64,000 bases of DNA from Erinaceus europaeus. Lineage: Eukaryota > Chordata > Mammalia > Eulipotyphla > Erinaceidae. The notes under the pieces are model-generated. The model saw nothing but the letters and a program-made list of their open reading frames with translations. It did no database searches and was not told the origin of the DNA. Location of the stretch: positions 115,144,890-115,208,889 of the forward strand of contig NC_080164.1 in the NCBI RefSeq assembly GCF_950295315.1, in the 5' to 3' direction. Positions 20,645 to 31,194 of this stretch are shown in pieces. Numbering within the stretch: position 1 is the stretch's first letter; the number at the start of each line of letters is the position of its first letter. A program made the position numbers and the translations under genes.

Positions 20645-20832
20645 TATTTATTTATTTTGATTAGCACCATGGTTATTGATGGACCTCAGTGCTATGAATC
20701 CACTGCTCTGCTTCCAGTGGCCATTGTTTTTCTTTTTTTTCTTTTTTTTTTTTTTTGGATAGGACAGAGAGAAATTGAGAGGGGAAGGGAGAGGGGAGGA
20801 ATAAAGAGAAACAGAAAGATAGACCTGTTTCT
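20645..20832 (-). mobile_element. SINE-A 3' part, antisense
   Basis: Extension 'gcaccatggttattgatgga' and 'ggataggacagagagaaatt' are present, then the element stops before its head near 'aagatagacctg'. Confidence 0.82.
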
Positions 20833-20944
20833 GAAGGAGCACACACATTTAGATATATCTTTGTGAAATTTGTCAACAACAGGGAGAAATGAAATTTCCC
20901 TGTAACTTCAAAAATATTCAAGACATATGCACAAAATAATGATA

Positions 20945-21325
20945 ATCAATCCATGCCAGGCTTCCTACTATTCTCTAACATAATATCTTGAGAGTTCTGG
21001 TGGGATGCGACTCTGAATAAAGAATTCTGCATCAAATCAGAGACACAACATCAATACAGATGTTGAGTGTGCAAGGATTCAGAGACTGCCTACCACCAAC
21101 CTTCCCTTAGGAGCAGAGGTAGGGGCAGACTAGTTGGGTATTACTCTAGGATCAGGAAAAGACAGAAATTTGAAAACCCAATAAACAAGAAGAGGATATG
21201 CTAGCAGACAAAATAACTATTTAAGGATACAAGAAAATAGAACCACAGTATGACAGACATGATGTGATTCTAGACAAAATTCTGTGCTAATTAGAATAAG
21301 AAGTAAGACAAATCCTTTCTGTATA
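20945..21325 (+). mobile_element. Possible ancient L1 5'/ORF1-proximal fragment
   Basis: A-rich sequence with 'gaataaagaattctgcatca' and 'aaaagacagaaatttgaaaa' resembles the region around ORF1 of old mammalian L1s. No ORF remains. The family call is tentative. Confidence 0.35.
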
Positions 21326-21473
21326 TCCTGGGCATGGAGATAACTCACCTGGTAGGGTGTGTGCCTTACTATATATGAAGTCTCAGGTGAGCCCTATTCC
21401 CACCACAGCACCAGGGAAAGCTCCACAGATGGTGGAATAGTACTGTTCTCTCTGTCTCTGTCTCTTTCTCCCT
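21326..21473 (+). mobile_element. SINE-C, sense
   Basis: 'gataactcacctggtagggt', 'ttcccaccacagcaccaggg' and a CT-rich tail. It runs straight into an antisense SINE-A. Confidence 0.65.
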
Positions 21474-21652
21474 CCATGGTTATTGCTGGGGGTTGAGGCC
21501 TGCTTATGAATCCACTGCTCCTGCCTCCTCTTCTTTTCTTTTCTTTTTTCCATTTTATTCGAGAGAACAGAGAGAAATTGAGAGGGGAGAGGAAACCCTG
21601 GTCCTTGTGCTTAGTACTATTTGTGCTTAACTAGGTTCACTTCTGCACCCTC
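21474..21652 (-). mobile_element. SINE-A with internal deletion, antisense
   Basis: The extension ('tggttattgctgggggttga') and 'gagagaacagagagaaattg' are kept, but about 80 bp of the 'cctgcagacctgcttcac' body is missing before the head 'gtgcttaactaggttc'. Confidence 0.78.
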
Positions 21653-21737
21653 TATACTCATCATCTTCCCCCTTTTTTCAGTCTATCTGAAGTGAAATGA
21701 AAATTTCAGCCTGGGAGGAGAAAAATCACACATATAT

Positions 21738-22026
21738 TGTTGTTTTCGCCGGGCTGGCTTCACGGGCGGGTAACAGATGACCAGAAACACATGGCTGAGC
21801 TGAGAACGCAGTTTAATCTTTATTCATGAGCGGGCAAACAGTCCAACACCTAATTACCACACAATGTGCTCCTCCATCTTTCTCCTCCAGCGGCAGTGGC
21901 AGGAACTCAGGAAGTACGTAGGATAGGGGGTGAGGAGAAGGGAGAAGCGCGAAAAGGCAAAGACTAAACCACAATCTCCCGGAGGCGGGGGGGAGTGAGA
22001 CCAAACCAATGTGAAGCATACCAACA
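21738..22026 (-). mobile_element. Solo LTR of an endogenous retrovirus (289 bp)
   Basis: The element has TGTTG...CAACA ends and a perfect 6-bp target duplication 'atatat' (21732-21737 and 22027-22032). On the minus strand a poly-A signal 'gaataaaga' lies about 90 bp from the 3' end. Many CpGs survive ('ttcgccgggctgg', 'gagaagcgcg'), unlike the surroundings, so it is fairly young. No internal viral sequence is present, as expected after recombination between two LTRs. A 6-bp duplication is usual for class II (betaretrovirus-like) elements, but the family is not identified. Confidence 0.85.
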
Positions 22027-22032
22027 ATATAT

Positions 22033-22405
22033 AAGATCCTAGAATTATATGTACATACTTGAGAAGATCAGGACATAGCTCAATGAATAATATGATTAAA
22101 AAGCTGTAAATTCTAGAACCAAAGGACAGCAGACCACAACTACAGTTTTGCTACTTGTGAAAATGATTTTCCTAGTCATTGGAAAACCTTGTGCTGTGTG
22201 TCAAGTTTTGTTTCTGTTGATTTTTTTCCAGACTAACTTTTAGGGGAACATGAAGGTTTTTTTTTATTTTTATTTCACTGGGATAAAAAAATAAAGTAAT
22301 AAAATATTCAAAAAAAGTTGGAAGATCTAAATAATTTGTAGTGACTAGAAATATCTATTACAACAACAGTAGAGCAGCTAAAATGCAGATAAAAGAAGCA
22401 GATAT
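22033..22405. other. Unassigned sequence
   Basis: AT-rich with short T and A runs. No repeat or exon recognised. Confidence 0.5.
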
Positions 22406-22575
22406 TGGCCTGGTAAAATAACTTTCTTGGCTAGTGTGCTGCTGAATCTGGACTTCCATCCACCACATTGAAGGGAACTTTGTGATGTCTCCCCCTCCCT
22501 TCCTCTCTGGGTGTCTCTCTTCTTCCCTCCCCCTCCTTCTCACTGCATCTCTAACTTCATGTCTTTATCAGAAAA
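22406..22575 (+). mobile_element. SINE-C, sense, diverged
   Basis: 'ggtaaaataactttcttggc', 'tccatccaccacattgaagg' and a CT-rich body match the SINE-C order. Confidence 0.6.
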
Positions 22576-22972
22576 AAGGAAAAAACTATATATATACCAG
22601 AATGTGATGGTCCAAATACTTAGTAAATAAGGACTTGATGGCTTAAGCTCTTAAAGATGAGAAAGGAAAGAAAACCCTTTTGATCTTGCTGTATATAATA
22701 TTCTAATGGTAGCAGGAGGTTATTTAATTTTTTTCCTATGGGTATATTTAATTAGAATTTATTTAAATCAGAATTAATAGTAATGATGTAAGTGTGATGT
22801 AAATATGATTTATTAGTTTTTGATTTTGGAGAATGAAGCACTGAGATTTTAATTATAATTATGTAGTAGGATGTCAGTGTTGTAAATCTTGACAGTATTC
22901 ATGTGAGAAGGATAAGTGGAGCTATTAGTGTAGAGCATGCGTTAAATGAGTGGTTAAGTAATACTCAAGTTG
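22576..22972. other. Unassigned AT-rich sequence
   Basis: No repeat family or exon recognised. Confidence 0.5.
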
Positions 22973-23100
22973 AAGGCTAGGGAGACAACATAATGGCTAT
23001 GCAATAGCCTTCATGTTTGAGACTCAGAGCTTCCAGGTTCAGTCCCTAGGTCCACCATAAACCAGAACTGAGCAGTGCTCTGACAAGAAAAAAACAAATA
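22973..23100 (+). mobile_element. SINE-D, sense
   Basis: Head 'gggagacaacataatggcta', B-box-like 'ccaggttcagtcc', body end 'ctgagcagtgctctgac' and an A-rich tail. The tail leads directly into the large GGGAA minisatellite, which probably grew from it. Confidence 0.85.
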
Positions 23101-23105
23101 AGTGA

Positions 23106-24199
23106 CAGAAGGGAAGGGAAGGTAAAGGAAGGGAAGGGAAGGGAAAGGAAGGGAAATGAAGGGAAGGGAAAGGAAGGGAAGGGAAAGGAAAGGAAGGGAA
23201 GGGAAAGGAACGGAAGGGAAAGGAAGATAAAGGAAGGGAAGGGAAAGGAAGGGAAGGGAAGGGAAGGGAAGGGAAAGGAAGGGAAGGTAAAGGAAGGGAA
23301 GGGAAGGGAAGGGAGGGAAATGAAGGGAAGGGAAGGGAAGGGAAAGGAAGGGAATGTAAGGGAAGGGAAGGGAAGGGAAAGGAAGGGAAATGAAGGGAAG
23401 GGAAAGGAAGCAACGGGAAGGTAAAGGAAGGTAAGGGAAAGGAAGGGAAGGGAAGGGAAGGGAAACGAAGGGAAGGGAAGGGAAGAGAAAGGAAGGGAAG
23501 GGAAGGGAAAGGAAGGGAAGGGAAGGTAAAGGAAGGGAAGGGAATGGAAAGAAAGGGAAGGGAAGGGAAGGGAAGGGAAAGGAAGGGAAGGGAAGGGAAG
23601 GGAAGAGAAAGGAAGGGAAGGGAAGGGAAAGGAAGGGAAGGGAAAGGAAGGGAAGGGAAGGGAAAGGAAGGGAAGGAAAGGGAAAGGAAGGGAAGATAAA
23701 AGAAGGGAAGGGAAGGGAAAGGAAAGAAAGGGAAGGGAAGGGAAAGGAAGGGAAGATAAAGGAAGGGAAGGGAAGGGAAGGGAAAGAAAGGGAAGGGAAG
23801 GGAAAGGAAGGGAAGGGAAGGGAAGTGAAAGGAAAGGGAAAGGAAGGGAAGGGAAGGGAAAGGAAGGGAAGGAAAGGGAAAGGAAGGGAAGGGAATAGAA
23901 AGGAAGGGAAGGGAAGTGAAAGGAAAGGGAAGGGAAGGGAAGGGAAGGGAAGAGAAAGGAAGGGAAGGGAAGGGAAAGGAAGGGAAGGGAAGGGAAGGGA
24001 AGGGAAGGGAAAAGAAGGGAAGGGAAGGGAAGGGAAGGGAAAGGAAGGGAAGGGAAGGGAAGAGAAAGGAAGGGAAGGGAAGGGAAGGGAAAGGAAGGGA
24101 AGGGAAGGGAAAGGAAAAGAAGGTAAAGGAAGATAAGGGAAGATAAGGGAAGGGAGGGAGGGAGGGAGGGAGGAAGGAAGGAAGGAGAGAAGAGATCAA
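23106..24199 (+). repeat. 1.1-kb GGGAA/GGAAA homopurine minisatellite
   Basis: About 1,090 bp that is almost purely A and G on the + strand. It is built from GGGAA, GGAAA and GGAAG pentamers in changing order, with rare T or C, and ends in (GGGA)n and (GGAA)n at 24150-24185. It contains over a hundred GGAA cores. The 386-residue Pro/Ser/Phe frame on the minus strand is a by-product of the repeat, not a gene. Confidence 0.98.
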
Positions 24200-24625
24200 A
24201 ATTGAAAGAGCAAGAGATTTAAGTATGTAGCTTTATGGATTATTCAGTAGCAGAACTAAAAATTTAAAATGTTATCAGCCCACCCAGGAAAGTGAGCAAC
24301 AGGGAAAGAAAGGTGATGGGAGCTGTGTGTGTGGACTGAGTCTGACTAGCAGAGACACTTGACACCACAGCTGAGTCACAGGAAAAGAAAATGGGTGAAG
24401 TTGATCAATCAAATGAGATGGTTACCATTATATATCATCATAACTTGTGTTTCTTAAGAGTGCTATTTGCACGGTAGACTGAGTAAGTCACATTGCCTGG
24501 CATAATGTAGGTGGACTTCACCCAATTATTTGAAGGTCTGAACAGAAAAAAGCAAAACAAACAAACAAAAAAAAAACTTGACTGCTGTAGTAAGAGAGAA
24601 TTCCTCCTGTCTATTATTGATTGTG

Positions 24626-24628
<3 letters not shown>
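24200..24628. other. Unassigned sequence
   Basis: No repeat family or exon recognised. Confidence 0.5.

Positions 24629-24678
<50 letters not shown>
24629..24678. repeat. (CA)n microsatellite
   Basis: An uninterrupted dinucleotide run of about 25 units. Confidence 0.98.
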
Positions 24679-24680
<2 letters not shown>

Positions 24681-25052
24681 CTTCCTCAAGGACCCTGACT
24701 AATATTCCAACCACTAGACTATCTAAGACCCAAACGCAAACTTCTACAAAGTAGTATTCATAGACAAAGGTTTGGGCAGGGAGACTAGACTTCTATGCCA
24801 CTAAAACTTCTCTTTAGCATGTGTATGCAATTATTTATGATTGTATTAAGATACTGAGCCTATGGAAATATGTAGGATAGTGTATACAGGTGCTTGAAAC
24901 TACAAATTATATTCCCAATATTTTTGAAATAATACCTTTCCAAGTTTTATTAAAATTATCACATGAAATTTACGCTATTTGAATTCTAAATTGTTAAATT
25001 CATTAAAAGCAAATGCATTGTGACTTAAAAAATAGTGACAACTCTAAATAGT
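24679..25052. other. Unassigned AT-rich sequence
   Basis: No repeat family or exon recognised. Confidence 0.5.
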
Positions 25053-25582
25053 TGTTGGGCTAGTGATGCAAGAGAGGTGACCCAGGAACCGAGCTGGTGG
25101 TGGTGAGGCGGTTCAAATCTTTATTCATCTGAACGCCCCAGAGTCGGGCAGTAGCACAGCAGGTTAAGCGCACATGACGCAAAGTGCAAGGGCCGTCGTA
25201 AAGATCCCGGTCCGAGTGCCTCCCGTTCTTCGAGGCCAGAAAATGGAAGTGGCCAGTTGAAAATGGACATGGCTTGACAATACCATACATGATTAGGAAA
25301 GGGGCAGAGAAAGGTAAAAAGGGGCTGGGAAAGGTAGGAACTTCCTTAGCAACTGTTCCAAGGGCTTTAACTGGTAGGATTAATAATACCCTGCAGGCAG
25401 GGAGGGTCTTGAAGGTAGGAAAAGAATATATCAAATGAGCAGAATAGGTAGGAGACCTTAAGTCATTTGTTAGACAAAGCAGAACATTGATATGTAAGAT
25501 AAGAGAGCGGCCATTGTGTCAAGGAATGCAGGGTGAAGCAGGGGAGCTGGCTTAATGTTTTCTGCCTCTGGGGGCAGAAAAA
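25053..25582 (-). mobile_element. LTR of a second endogenous retrovirus family
   Basis: It starts 'tgttgggctagtgatgcaag' on the + strand. On the minus strand a poly-A signal ('gatgaataaagattt') sits about 60-70 bp from that end, and pyrimidine-rich U3-like sequence lies beyond. The right border is not clear because a SINE-B fragment follows. A SINE-A fragment interrupts it at 25140. No viral genes are present. The call rests on LTR-like layout, so I am less sure than for 21738-22026. Confidence 0.6.
25140..25216 (+). mobile_element. SINE-A head fragment inside the LTR
   Basis: 'agagtcgggcagtagcacag' to the B box 'cccggtccgag'. Only the tRNA-like ~77 bp is present, with no body or tail, which is an unusual shape for a retroposed SINE. 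Confidence 0.85.
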
Positions 25583-25664
25583 CGCAGGACCAGGAGCTTG
25601 AACCTGGGTCCTTGTACACTGTAATGTGTGTGCTCAACCAGGTATATTACCATCCAGCCCCATA
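25583..25664 (-). mobile_element. SINE-B head fragment, antisense
   Basis: 'aggaccaggagcttgaacct' to 'ttaccatccagcccc'. The tail half is missing. Confidence 0.8.
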
Positions 25665-25688
25665 ATCTCTCTTTCTCCCTCTCTGTTC

Positions 25689-25985
25689 TTTTTTTTTTTT
25701 TTTTTTTTGCCCCGAAGATTATTGCTGAGGCTCACTGCTGTCACTGAGAATCCACTACTCCTGGTGGCCATTTTTCCTCTTTTTTTTTTTCTTTTTACTT
25801 TATTTTTATTTGACAGAACAGACAGAAATTAGGAGGGGAGGGGGAGATAGGGAGGGGAAGAGACAGACACCTGCAGCATTACTCACCATTAGTGAAGCTT
25901 GCCCCCTGCAGGTGGGGAGTAGGAGCTTGAACCCAAGTCCTTTGTGATATGTGCACTTAACTGAGTGCACCACTGCCCAGCCCCC
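25689..25985 (-). mobile_element. SINE-A-tail / SINE-B-like-head hybrid, antisense, with T20
   Basis: It opens with a T run (25689-25708) and the extension ('cactgctgtcactgagaatc'), continues with 'cagaacagacagaaattagg', and ends in a SINE-B-like head ('gtgcaccactgcccagcccc'). Confidence 0.82.
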
Positions 25986-26466
25986 AGGTATGATAATTTC
26001 TAGAAGATAAACAGGCAAGGATTCTTCCACATAAACAACAAGGACAGTGTCAGGAATATGCTGAGTAACTAATGATAGGGATTTATTTACTTATTTTTAC
26101 ATTTAAAAGTTTCTTTATGTAATTCAAATACACAGAATAAAAAAATTTTCATTTTCTAGACACGTAACAGCATGTACCAGACACCATAGTTGTATTGGCC
26201 AGTATTCACAGTACAAATTTGTCTTTGTTCCTCCTTCTGAGGAATTAAACTATGCTTCTTTTATATCAAGTGACAGGCATATTTACAAACATAATTAGAA
26301 AATACAGAAGACAAATTATGATATGTTACTAACTTTACACCTGTATAGTAAAGCAAGAGAAACTGAGGAAGTAATGAATAGAGTCTAGAAAAAAATTGTT
26401 GGAATTACAACCTAGCGCCAGACCAGCTTTACTTGCTTATTTTTAAATTATTAGGCCATTAGGTTA
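25986..26466. other. Unassigned AT-rich sequence
   Basis: No repeat family or exon recognised. Confidence 0.5.
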
Positions 26467-26656
26467 TTTAAAAAATATTTTATTTATCTACCATATAGAG
26501 ACAGAGAGACTGAGAGGGAAGGGGAGATAGAGAGGGATATCTGCAGCACTGCTTCACTGCTCATAAAGCCTTCCCCGCTTCTGCAGGTGGGGACTGGGGG
26601 GCTTGAACCCAGGTCCTTGCATGCATGCTCAACCAGGTGGACCACTGCCCAGTCCC
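26467..26656 (-). mobile_element. SINE-B, antisense
   Basis: Tail 'tattttatttatctaccata', body 'ctgcagcactgcttcactgc', head 'ggaccactgcccagtccc'. Confidence 0.9.
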
Positions 26657-26679
26657 AGGTTGGTTTATTTATTTTACCC

Positions 26680-27010
26680 TAAATTCTTATTGAAGTGACA
26701 CTGATTCAGCATCTTATGTAAGCTGCATTATAAGGTATACAGCATTGTACTTCAGCATCTGTGTGGATTATACTACTTTGTGATCACCAGCGAAAGTCTA
26801 GCTTCTAACACCAGCACACAACTGTGCCCTGCACTGCTTTGCTGTTCCTCAACTCCTTTTCCCTTTGGTAACCATCACTCGGTGCTCAAGAGCTTGCCTT
26901 TCTTTTCTTCTTCATCTATTGTGTTTCTGGAAGGGATTTATAATGTCTTTTATCAGGTCCCCTTCATTCTGCCTTCACGGTGCCTGCATTATCTCCTTTC
27001 TTCAGCCCTT
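26680..27010 (-). mobile_element. Probable ancient L1 3' end, antisense
   Basis: 'cttattgaagtgacactgat', 'aaggtatacagcattgtact' and 'tttgtgatcaccagcgaaag' follow the pattern of old mammalian L1 3' UTRs in antisense. Highly diverged. Confidence 0.45.
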
Positions 27011-27876
27011 TCAAAAATGTCTCGTTTTCTTGCAAGCAGTCACTATTCCATTAGCCCCATTTACAGAGCATTAGGTGTCAGAAAGGTTCAGATGTGTGTA
27101 AATCATTCTCAGGGATGCTGTGAAATCCTTGATAGAAACATAACTTGAGATTTGGGGTAGGAACACCACTGCAAATGTGAATCAGGGATGTGGAATCATA
27201 TTTATTACTTAGTAGCCTTCTTGGGCACATTCGGTAATTTAATGTGTGATATCACTGCCCTTGGTTTTCATTTCCCATTTCATTTCATTCATCCAGTTTC
27301 TTTCTCACATGTATCCAGGATCTCAGGATCCACCCAGTTTCTTTCTGACATGTAATCCACACCCATAGTTAAATTTGTGTGCCCTTTCTTATTTTTAAAG
27401 GACAGGTTGAACTTTATAGGAAAAAGGTTGTTTGAATAGACAAGCAGAGTAACATTGATTTTTACTTCATGGTGATGTATCTATTCCAGGTGGAATGATC
27501 ATACGGAAAAGCCAAAATGCATCCCAAGTGCAAGGTCCTTTGAGTTTTTGAGAACTATTGTAAAGGAAAATATAACATGCAAATACAACTATTTCAGTCC
27601 CTTGCTGCTTTCACATTCTGGAATCAAAGACAGTTAGGAAATGATTTCTCATTTATGACCATAATACAATGTTTGAGTAAAACCATGTGGAATTTTGTCC
27701 AGTGAATCGGATGTGAACAACCATGGTTGTTTTCCCTTTTGGTTTGATACAGATTCCCACCCCACCCACCCATTCCCTACTAGTGGTGCCTTCTCACTGA
27801 GACACAGACATCTCTGACTCCAGCCCCTAGTGGAGGAGCTCAACTCTGAGTTTCTGTTTACCCAATGGGTGTTCTT
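27011..27876. other. Unassigned sequence
   Basis: About 870 bp without a recognised repeat or exon. Confidence 0.5.
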
Positions 27877-27938
27877 CCCCGTTTCTTCCTCTTCCTTTTC
27901 CTCCTCCTTCTCCTTCTCCTTTTCCTTCTTTCTTTTGA
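27877..27938. repeat. CCTTCT-rich pyrimidine tract
   Basis: About 60 bp of TTCC, CCTTCT and TTTC units. Confidence 0.9.
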
Positions 27939-28582
27939 AATACTACAAGCCTGTCTTACATCACTCAGGTGCAGGTATCCAGACCTGGGGCAAATAAAAT
28001 AAAACAAAATAAAGTAGCTGTAACTCCCTATTTCCTGTGTCTGAAGAACTGATTTGCAAACTTCAGTCCTGGGTTTATAGATGTCCATTAATATGGCACC
28101 ATTTACTGAATCAATATTTAAAAGTCACAGAGTATTTATTATTATTTATTAAATTATTAATTATTTTGGCTGGAGACATAGTAACTCCTTCTGGCTGCCT
28201 GAATAAGCTCTTATGTATCATACTTTCTGATTGTGCGTTTTGGGAATATCTTTATTGCACACTAATAAGAAGAAGGCATTAATTGCATCTTAGTACTATT
28301 TGCTTTAATACACACTATGCTTTTAAATATAGAGTTTGATGTATGGAGGAGGTAGTGAAAAGATTAGGAATATTGGTTTTCAAACTTTGTTGTATAGAGA
28401 TTCAGTGGGAATACTGACCACACTTTGGTGGGCTGTCTTGCCCTTATTTTAACTAAAGTGACTCAAATGTGGCATTTGCTTGTAATACTATATACACGCA
28501 TTTGACAAACTTGAGATGCCTTTGTTGACACTGTATTTGTCTCAACATCTAGACTTTATGAACACCTCTACTATTAGGATTC
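27939..28582. other. Unassigned AT-rich sequence
   Basis: Includes ATT-rich runs near 28135-28165. No repeat family or exon recognised. Confidence 0.5.
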
Positions 28583-29207
28583 TTTTTTAAATTTTTTTTA
28601 TTTATAAAAAGGAAGCATTGGGGAGTCGGGCTGTAGCGCAGTGGGTTAAGCGCAGGTGGCGCAAAGCACAAGGACCAGCATAAGGATCCCGGTTCGAACC
28701 CTGGTTCCCCACGTGCAGGGGAGTCGCTTCACAGGCGGTGAAGCAGGTCTGCAGGTGTCTATCTTTCTCTCCTCCTCTTTGTCTTCCCCTCCTCTCTCCA
28801 TTTCTCTCTGTCCTATCCAACAATGACAACAACAATAATAATAACTACAACAATAAAACAACAAGGGCGACAAAAGGGAATAAATAAATAAATAAATAAA
28901 TAAATGAAGCATTGACAAAACCATAGGATAAGAGGGGTACCACTTCGCACAATTCCCACCACCAGATCTCCGTATCCCATCCCCTCCCCTGATAGCTTTC
29001 CTATTTTTTTAACCCTCTGGGAGTATGGACCCAAGGTCATTGTGAGATGCAGAAGGTAGAAGGTCTGGCTTCTGTAATTGCTTCCCCACTGAACATAGGC
29101 ATTGACAGGTTGATCTATACTCCCAGCCTGCCTCTCTCTTTCCCTAGTAGGGTGGGGCTCTGGGGAAGCAGAGCTCCAGAGCACATTAGTGGGGTTGTCT
29201 GTCCAGG
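28583..29207 (-). mobile_element. Element E, 5'-truncated, split by a SINE-A
   Basis: The tail (28583-28620) and the rest (28906-29207, from 'gaagcattgacaaaaccata') are parted by the SINE-A at 28621-28905. E stops within 'gttgtctgtccaggg'. A minus-strand frame here shares its text with the other E copies (for example 'QWGSNYRSQTF'). Confidence 0.9.
28621..28905 (+). mobile_element. SINE-A, well preserved, inserted in E
   Basis: Head 'gggagtcgggctgtagcgca', B box 'ggttcgaaccc', CAA-rich middle and an (AAAT)n tail. A 9-bp target duplication 'gaagcattg' (28612-28620 and 28906-28914) dates it after the E insertion. It is a good reference copy for the short form that lacks the 3' extension. Confidence 0.95.
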
Positions 29208-29409
29208 GTTCTGTCTAAATGTTAGTGTAGTACTTTACTCTGAGGCCAAATAATATTGAAACTCACTGTTCTGTAGAGATATTTTCTTAAGCTCAAGTAG
29301 CATGACTTTGAATGTGGGCTATTCTGAGGATACTGGGTTTCTCTTTCCATTACTAACTTACATGCTCCTGGAAAGAGGGGTTTTGCAAAAAGCTGTGGTT
29401 CAAAGTTAC

Positions 29410-29713
29410 TGGATTCCAGGTGGTGGCACAGTCAATTGTGCATACATGCTACCATTCACAAGGATCCAGGTACAAGCCTCTGCTCTCCACCAGTAGGGTG
29501 GGTGATGGGTGGCTCATGAGTGGTGAAGCAGTGTTAAAGGTACCTCTCTTTCTCTCTTCCTCTCTAACTTCTCCTCGCCATCTCAATATCTCCCTGTCCT
29601 ATCAAGAAAAAGAAGAAAAAAAAAGAAAGAAGAAAATGGCCTCCAAGACTTGTGGGTTCATTGTGTAGGCTCTGTTCCCCAGAGATAACTCTAGAAACAA
29701 AACAAATAAATTA
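29410..29713 (+). mobile_element. SINE-B head with SINE-A 3' extension, sense
   Basis: The head 'ggattccaggtggtggcaca' and the body are SINE-B. Instead of the usual tail, after an AAG-rich stretch it carries 'aaaatggcctccaagacttg' to 'gataactctagaaac', the extension typical of SINE-A. It is the first of three SINEs in a row. Unassigned sequence lies at 29208-29409. Confidence 0.82.
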
Positions 29714-29715
29714 AG

Positions 29716-29918
29716 AGGGGCTGGGTGGTGGCACACCTGGTTGAGTGCACAAGTTACAATATGCAAGGACCTAAGTTCAAGCCCTTGACCCCACCTGCAG
29801 GGGGAAAACCTCTGTGAGTGGTGTAGCAGTGTTGCCAGTGTCTGTCTCTCTTCCTATCATCCCCTTCCCTCTCAATTTCTGTCTATCTCTATCCAATAAA
29901 TAAAGACAATAAAAATCT
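29716..29918 (+). mobile_element. SINE-B, sense
   Basis: Head 'ggggctgggtggtggcacac' to tail 'ctatccaataaataaagaca'. Near-complete. Confidence 0.94.
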
Positions 29919-29919
29919 A

Positions 29920-30316
29920 TAGGGGGTCAGGCAGTAGCACAGCAGGTTAAGCACACATAGCGCAAAGGACCAGTGTAAAGATCTCCGTTAGAGGCCCCTG
30001 CTCCCCACCTGCGGGGGGGGGGGGGAGTCACATCACAATTGGTGAAGCAGGTCTGCAGGTGTCTCTCTTTCTCTCCCTCTCTCTGTCTACCCCACCTTTC
30101 TCCATTTCTGTCTGTCCTATGCAACAACACAACAACATCAATAATAGCAACAATAATAACTATAACAATAATAAAAACAACAAGGGCAGCAAAAGGGGAA
30201 AAAATAGTCTCCAGGAGCAGTGGATTCATGATGCAGACACTGAGCCCCAGCAATAACCCTGGAGGCCAAAAAAAAAAAAAACAACTATATAAAAACAAAC
30301 AAGTAAATAAAACCAC
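29920..30316 (+). mobile_element. SINE-A with 3' extension, sense
   Basis: Head 'gggggtcaggcagtagcaca', a run of 13 G at about 30013-30026, a CAA/AAT-rich middle, and the extension 'tctccaggagcagtggattc' to 'ccctggaggc', then an A-rich tail. Confidence 0.92.
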
Positions 30317-30817
30317 TGTGATTAATTCTATTTAGCACACAGATCTAAGGAAATGGTGATAGTGATGTGATTTATTATTTGGAAGGCAGCCTTTCCCAGA
30401 ATCTTGCTTCAGATCATGAGCAGATGTGGTTTATCAGTAGGGACTGAGTGAACTAAGGCCATTTGTCCAGGGCCCCACAGTTGGGGGTGGGTGGGATGCT
30501 CTATTCCTACTGCACATTGAAACATGAGTGCAGACATGAACAGATCAAAGAGCTTCTGTCCTGTGAGCTTTCTGCATCTTTATAGTTTTTGTGCTCTTTC
30601 TCAACCATCTGTACCATGTCTCCCTTTGCAGCAGTCCCCTAGCATAAGGTTAGCCTGTTCATGGAAAACAAACATTCTGGACAAATCACCTTTCTCTGTG
30701 TAATATGAGAATGCTAAGCTGGAATCATTTGTATCCCTCTTTCATTTGGGCTCTTTGAAACAGTGGCCGTCTTAATGGAGTTTATCTCAGAGCTTATTTA
30801 AAAGGAAAGAGAGTGCT
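30317..30817. other. Unassigned sequence
   Basis: No repeat family or exon recognised. Confidence 0.5.
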
Positions 30818-31128
30818 TAGGGGCTGGGAGGGTGTGTTGCACACTATTGTCGGGCCCTGAGTTGAAGTCCTGAAACCACGCTGGAACTCCAGGAACAGCC
30901 CTGGGAAAGCCCCATGCCTGCTGAGGCAGTGCTGTCATCTCTCCTTTTCTCTGTGCCTCTCTTCCTCATTCTTCCCATATCTATCTCTCTCTAAAAAAAG
31001 AAGAGAAAAGGAAAGAAAAAGAAAGAAGGAAAAAGAGAAATAATAAAAAAATAAAAAACAGGCCAGAGAGGCTGCTCAGCATCTTCATATATGCCCGAGT
31101 ACAGTCCTTGGTGCCATGTTAGGAAGGA
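30818..31128 (+). mobile_element. Two tRNA-like SINE pieces, sense
   Basis: 30818-31058: head 'ggggctgggagggtgtgttg', body 'ccaggaacagccctgggaaa', CT-rich part and A-rich tail; the family is not one of A to G. 31060-31128: 'ggccagagaggctgctcagc', a SINE-F-like head with an A run. Confidence 0.55.
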
Positions 31129-31194
31129 AAAAAAAAGAGGAAATGCTACTTAAGAAGAAAATGAAAGTTATGCCTCAAAATATGAATTATAATT

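Noticed and set aside
23039..24199. 386-residue minus-strand open frame rich in Pro, Ser, Leu and Phe
   Set aside because: It is the translation of the GGGAA minisatellite. Pentamers without stop codons keep all frames open.
25053..25582. A complete provirus with the LTR at 21738
   Set aside because: The two LTRs differ in sequence and no retroviral internal sequence lies between them, only SINEs and a minisatellite.
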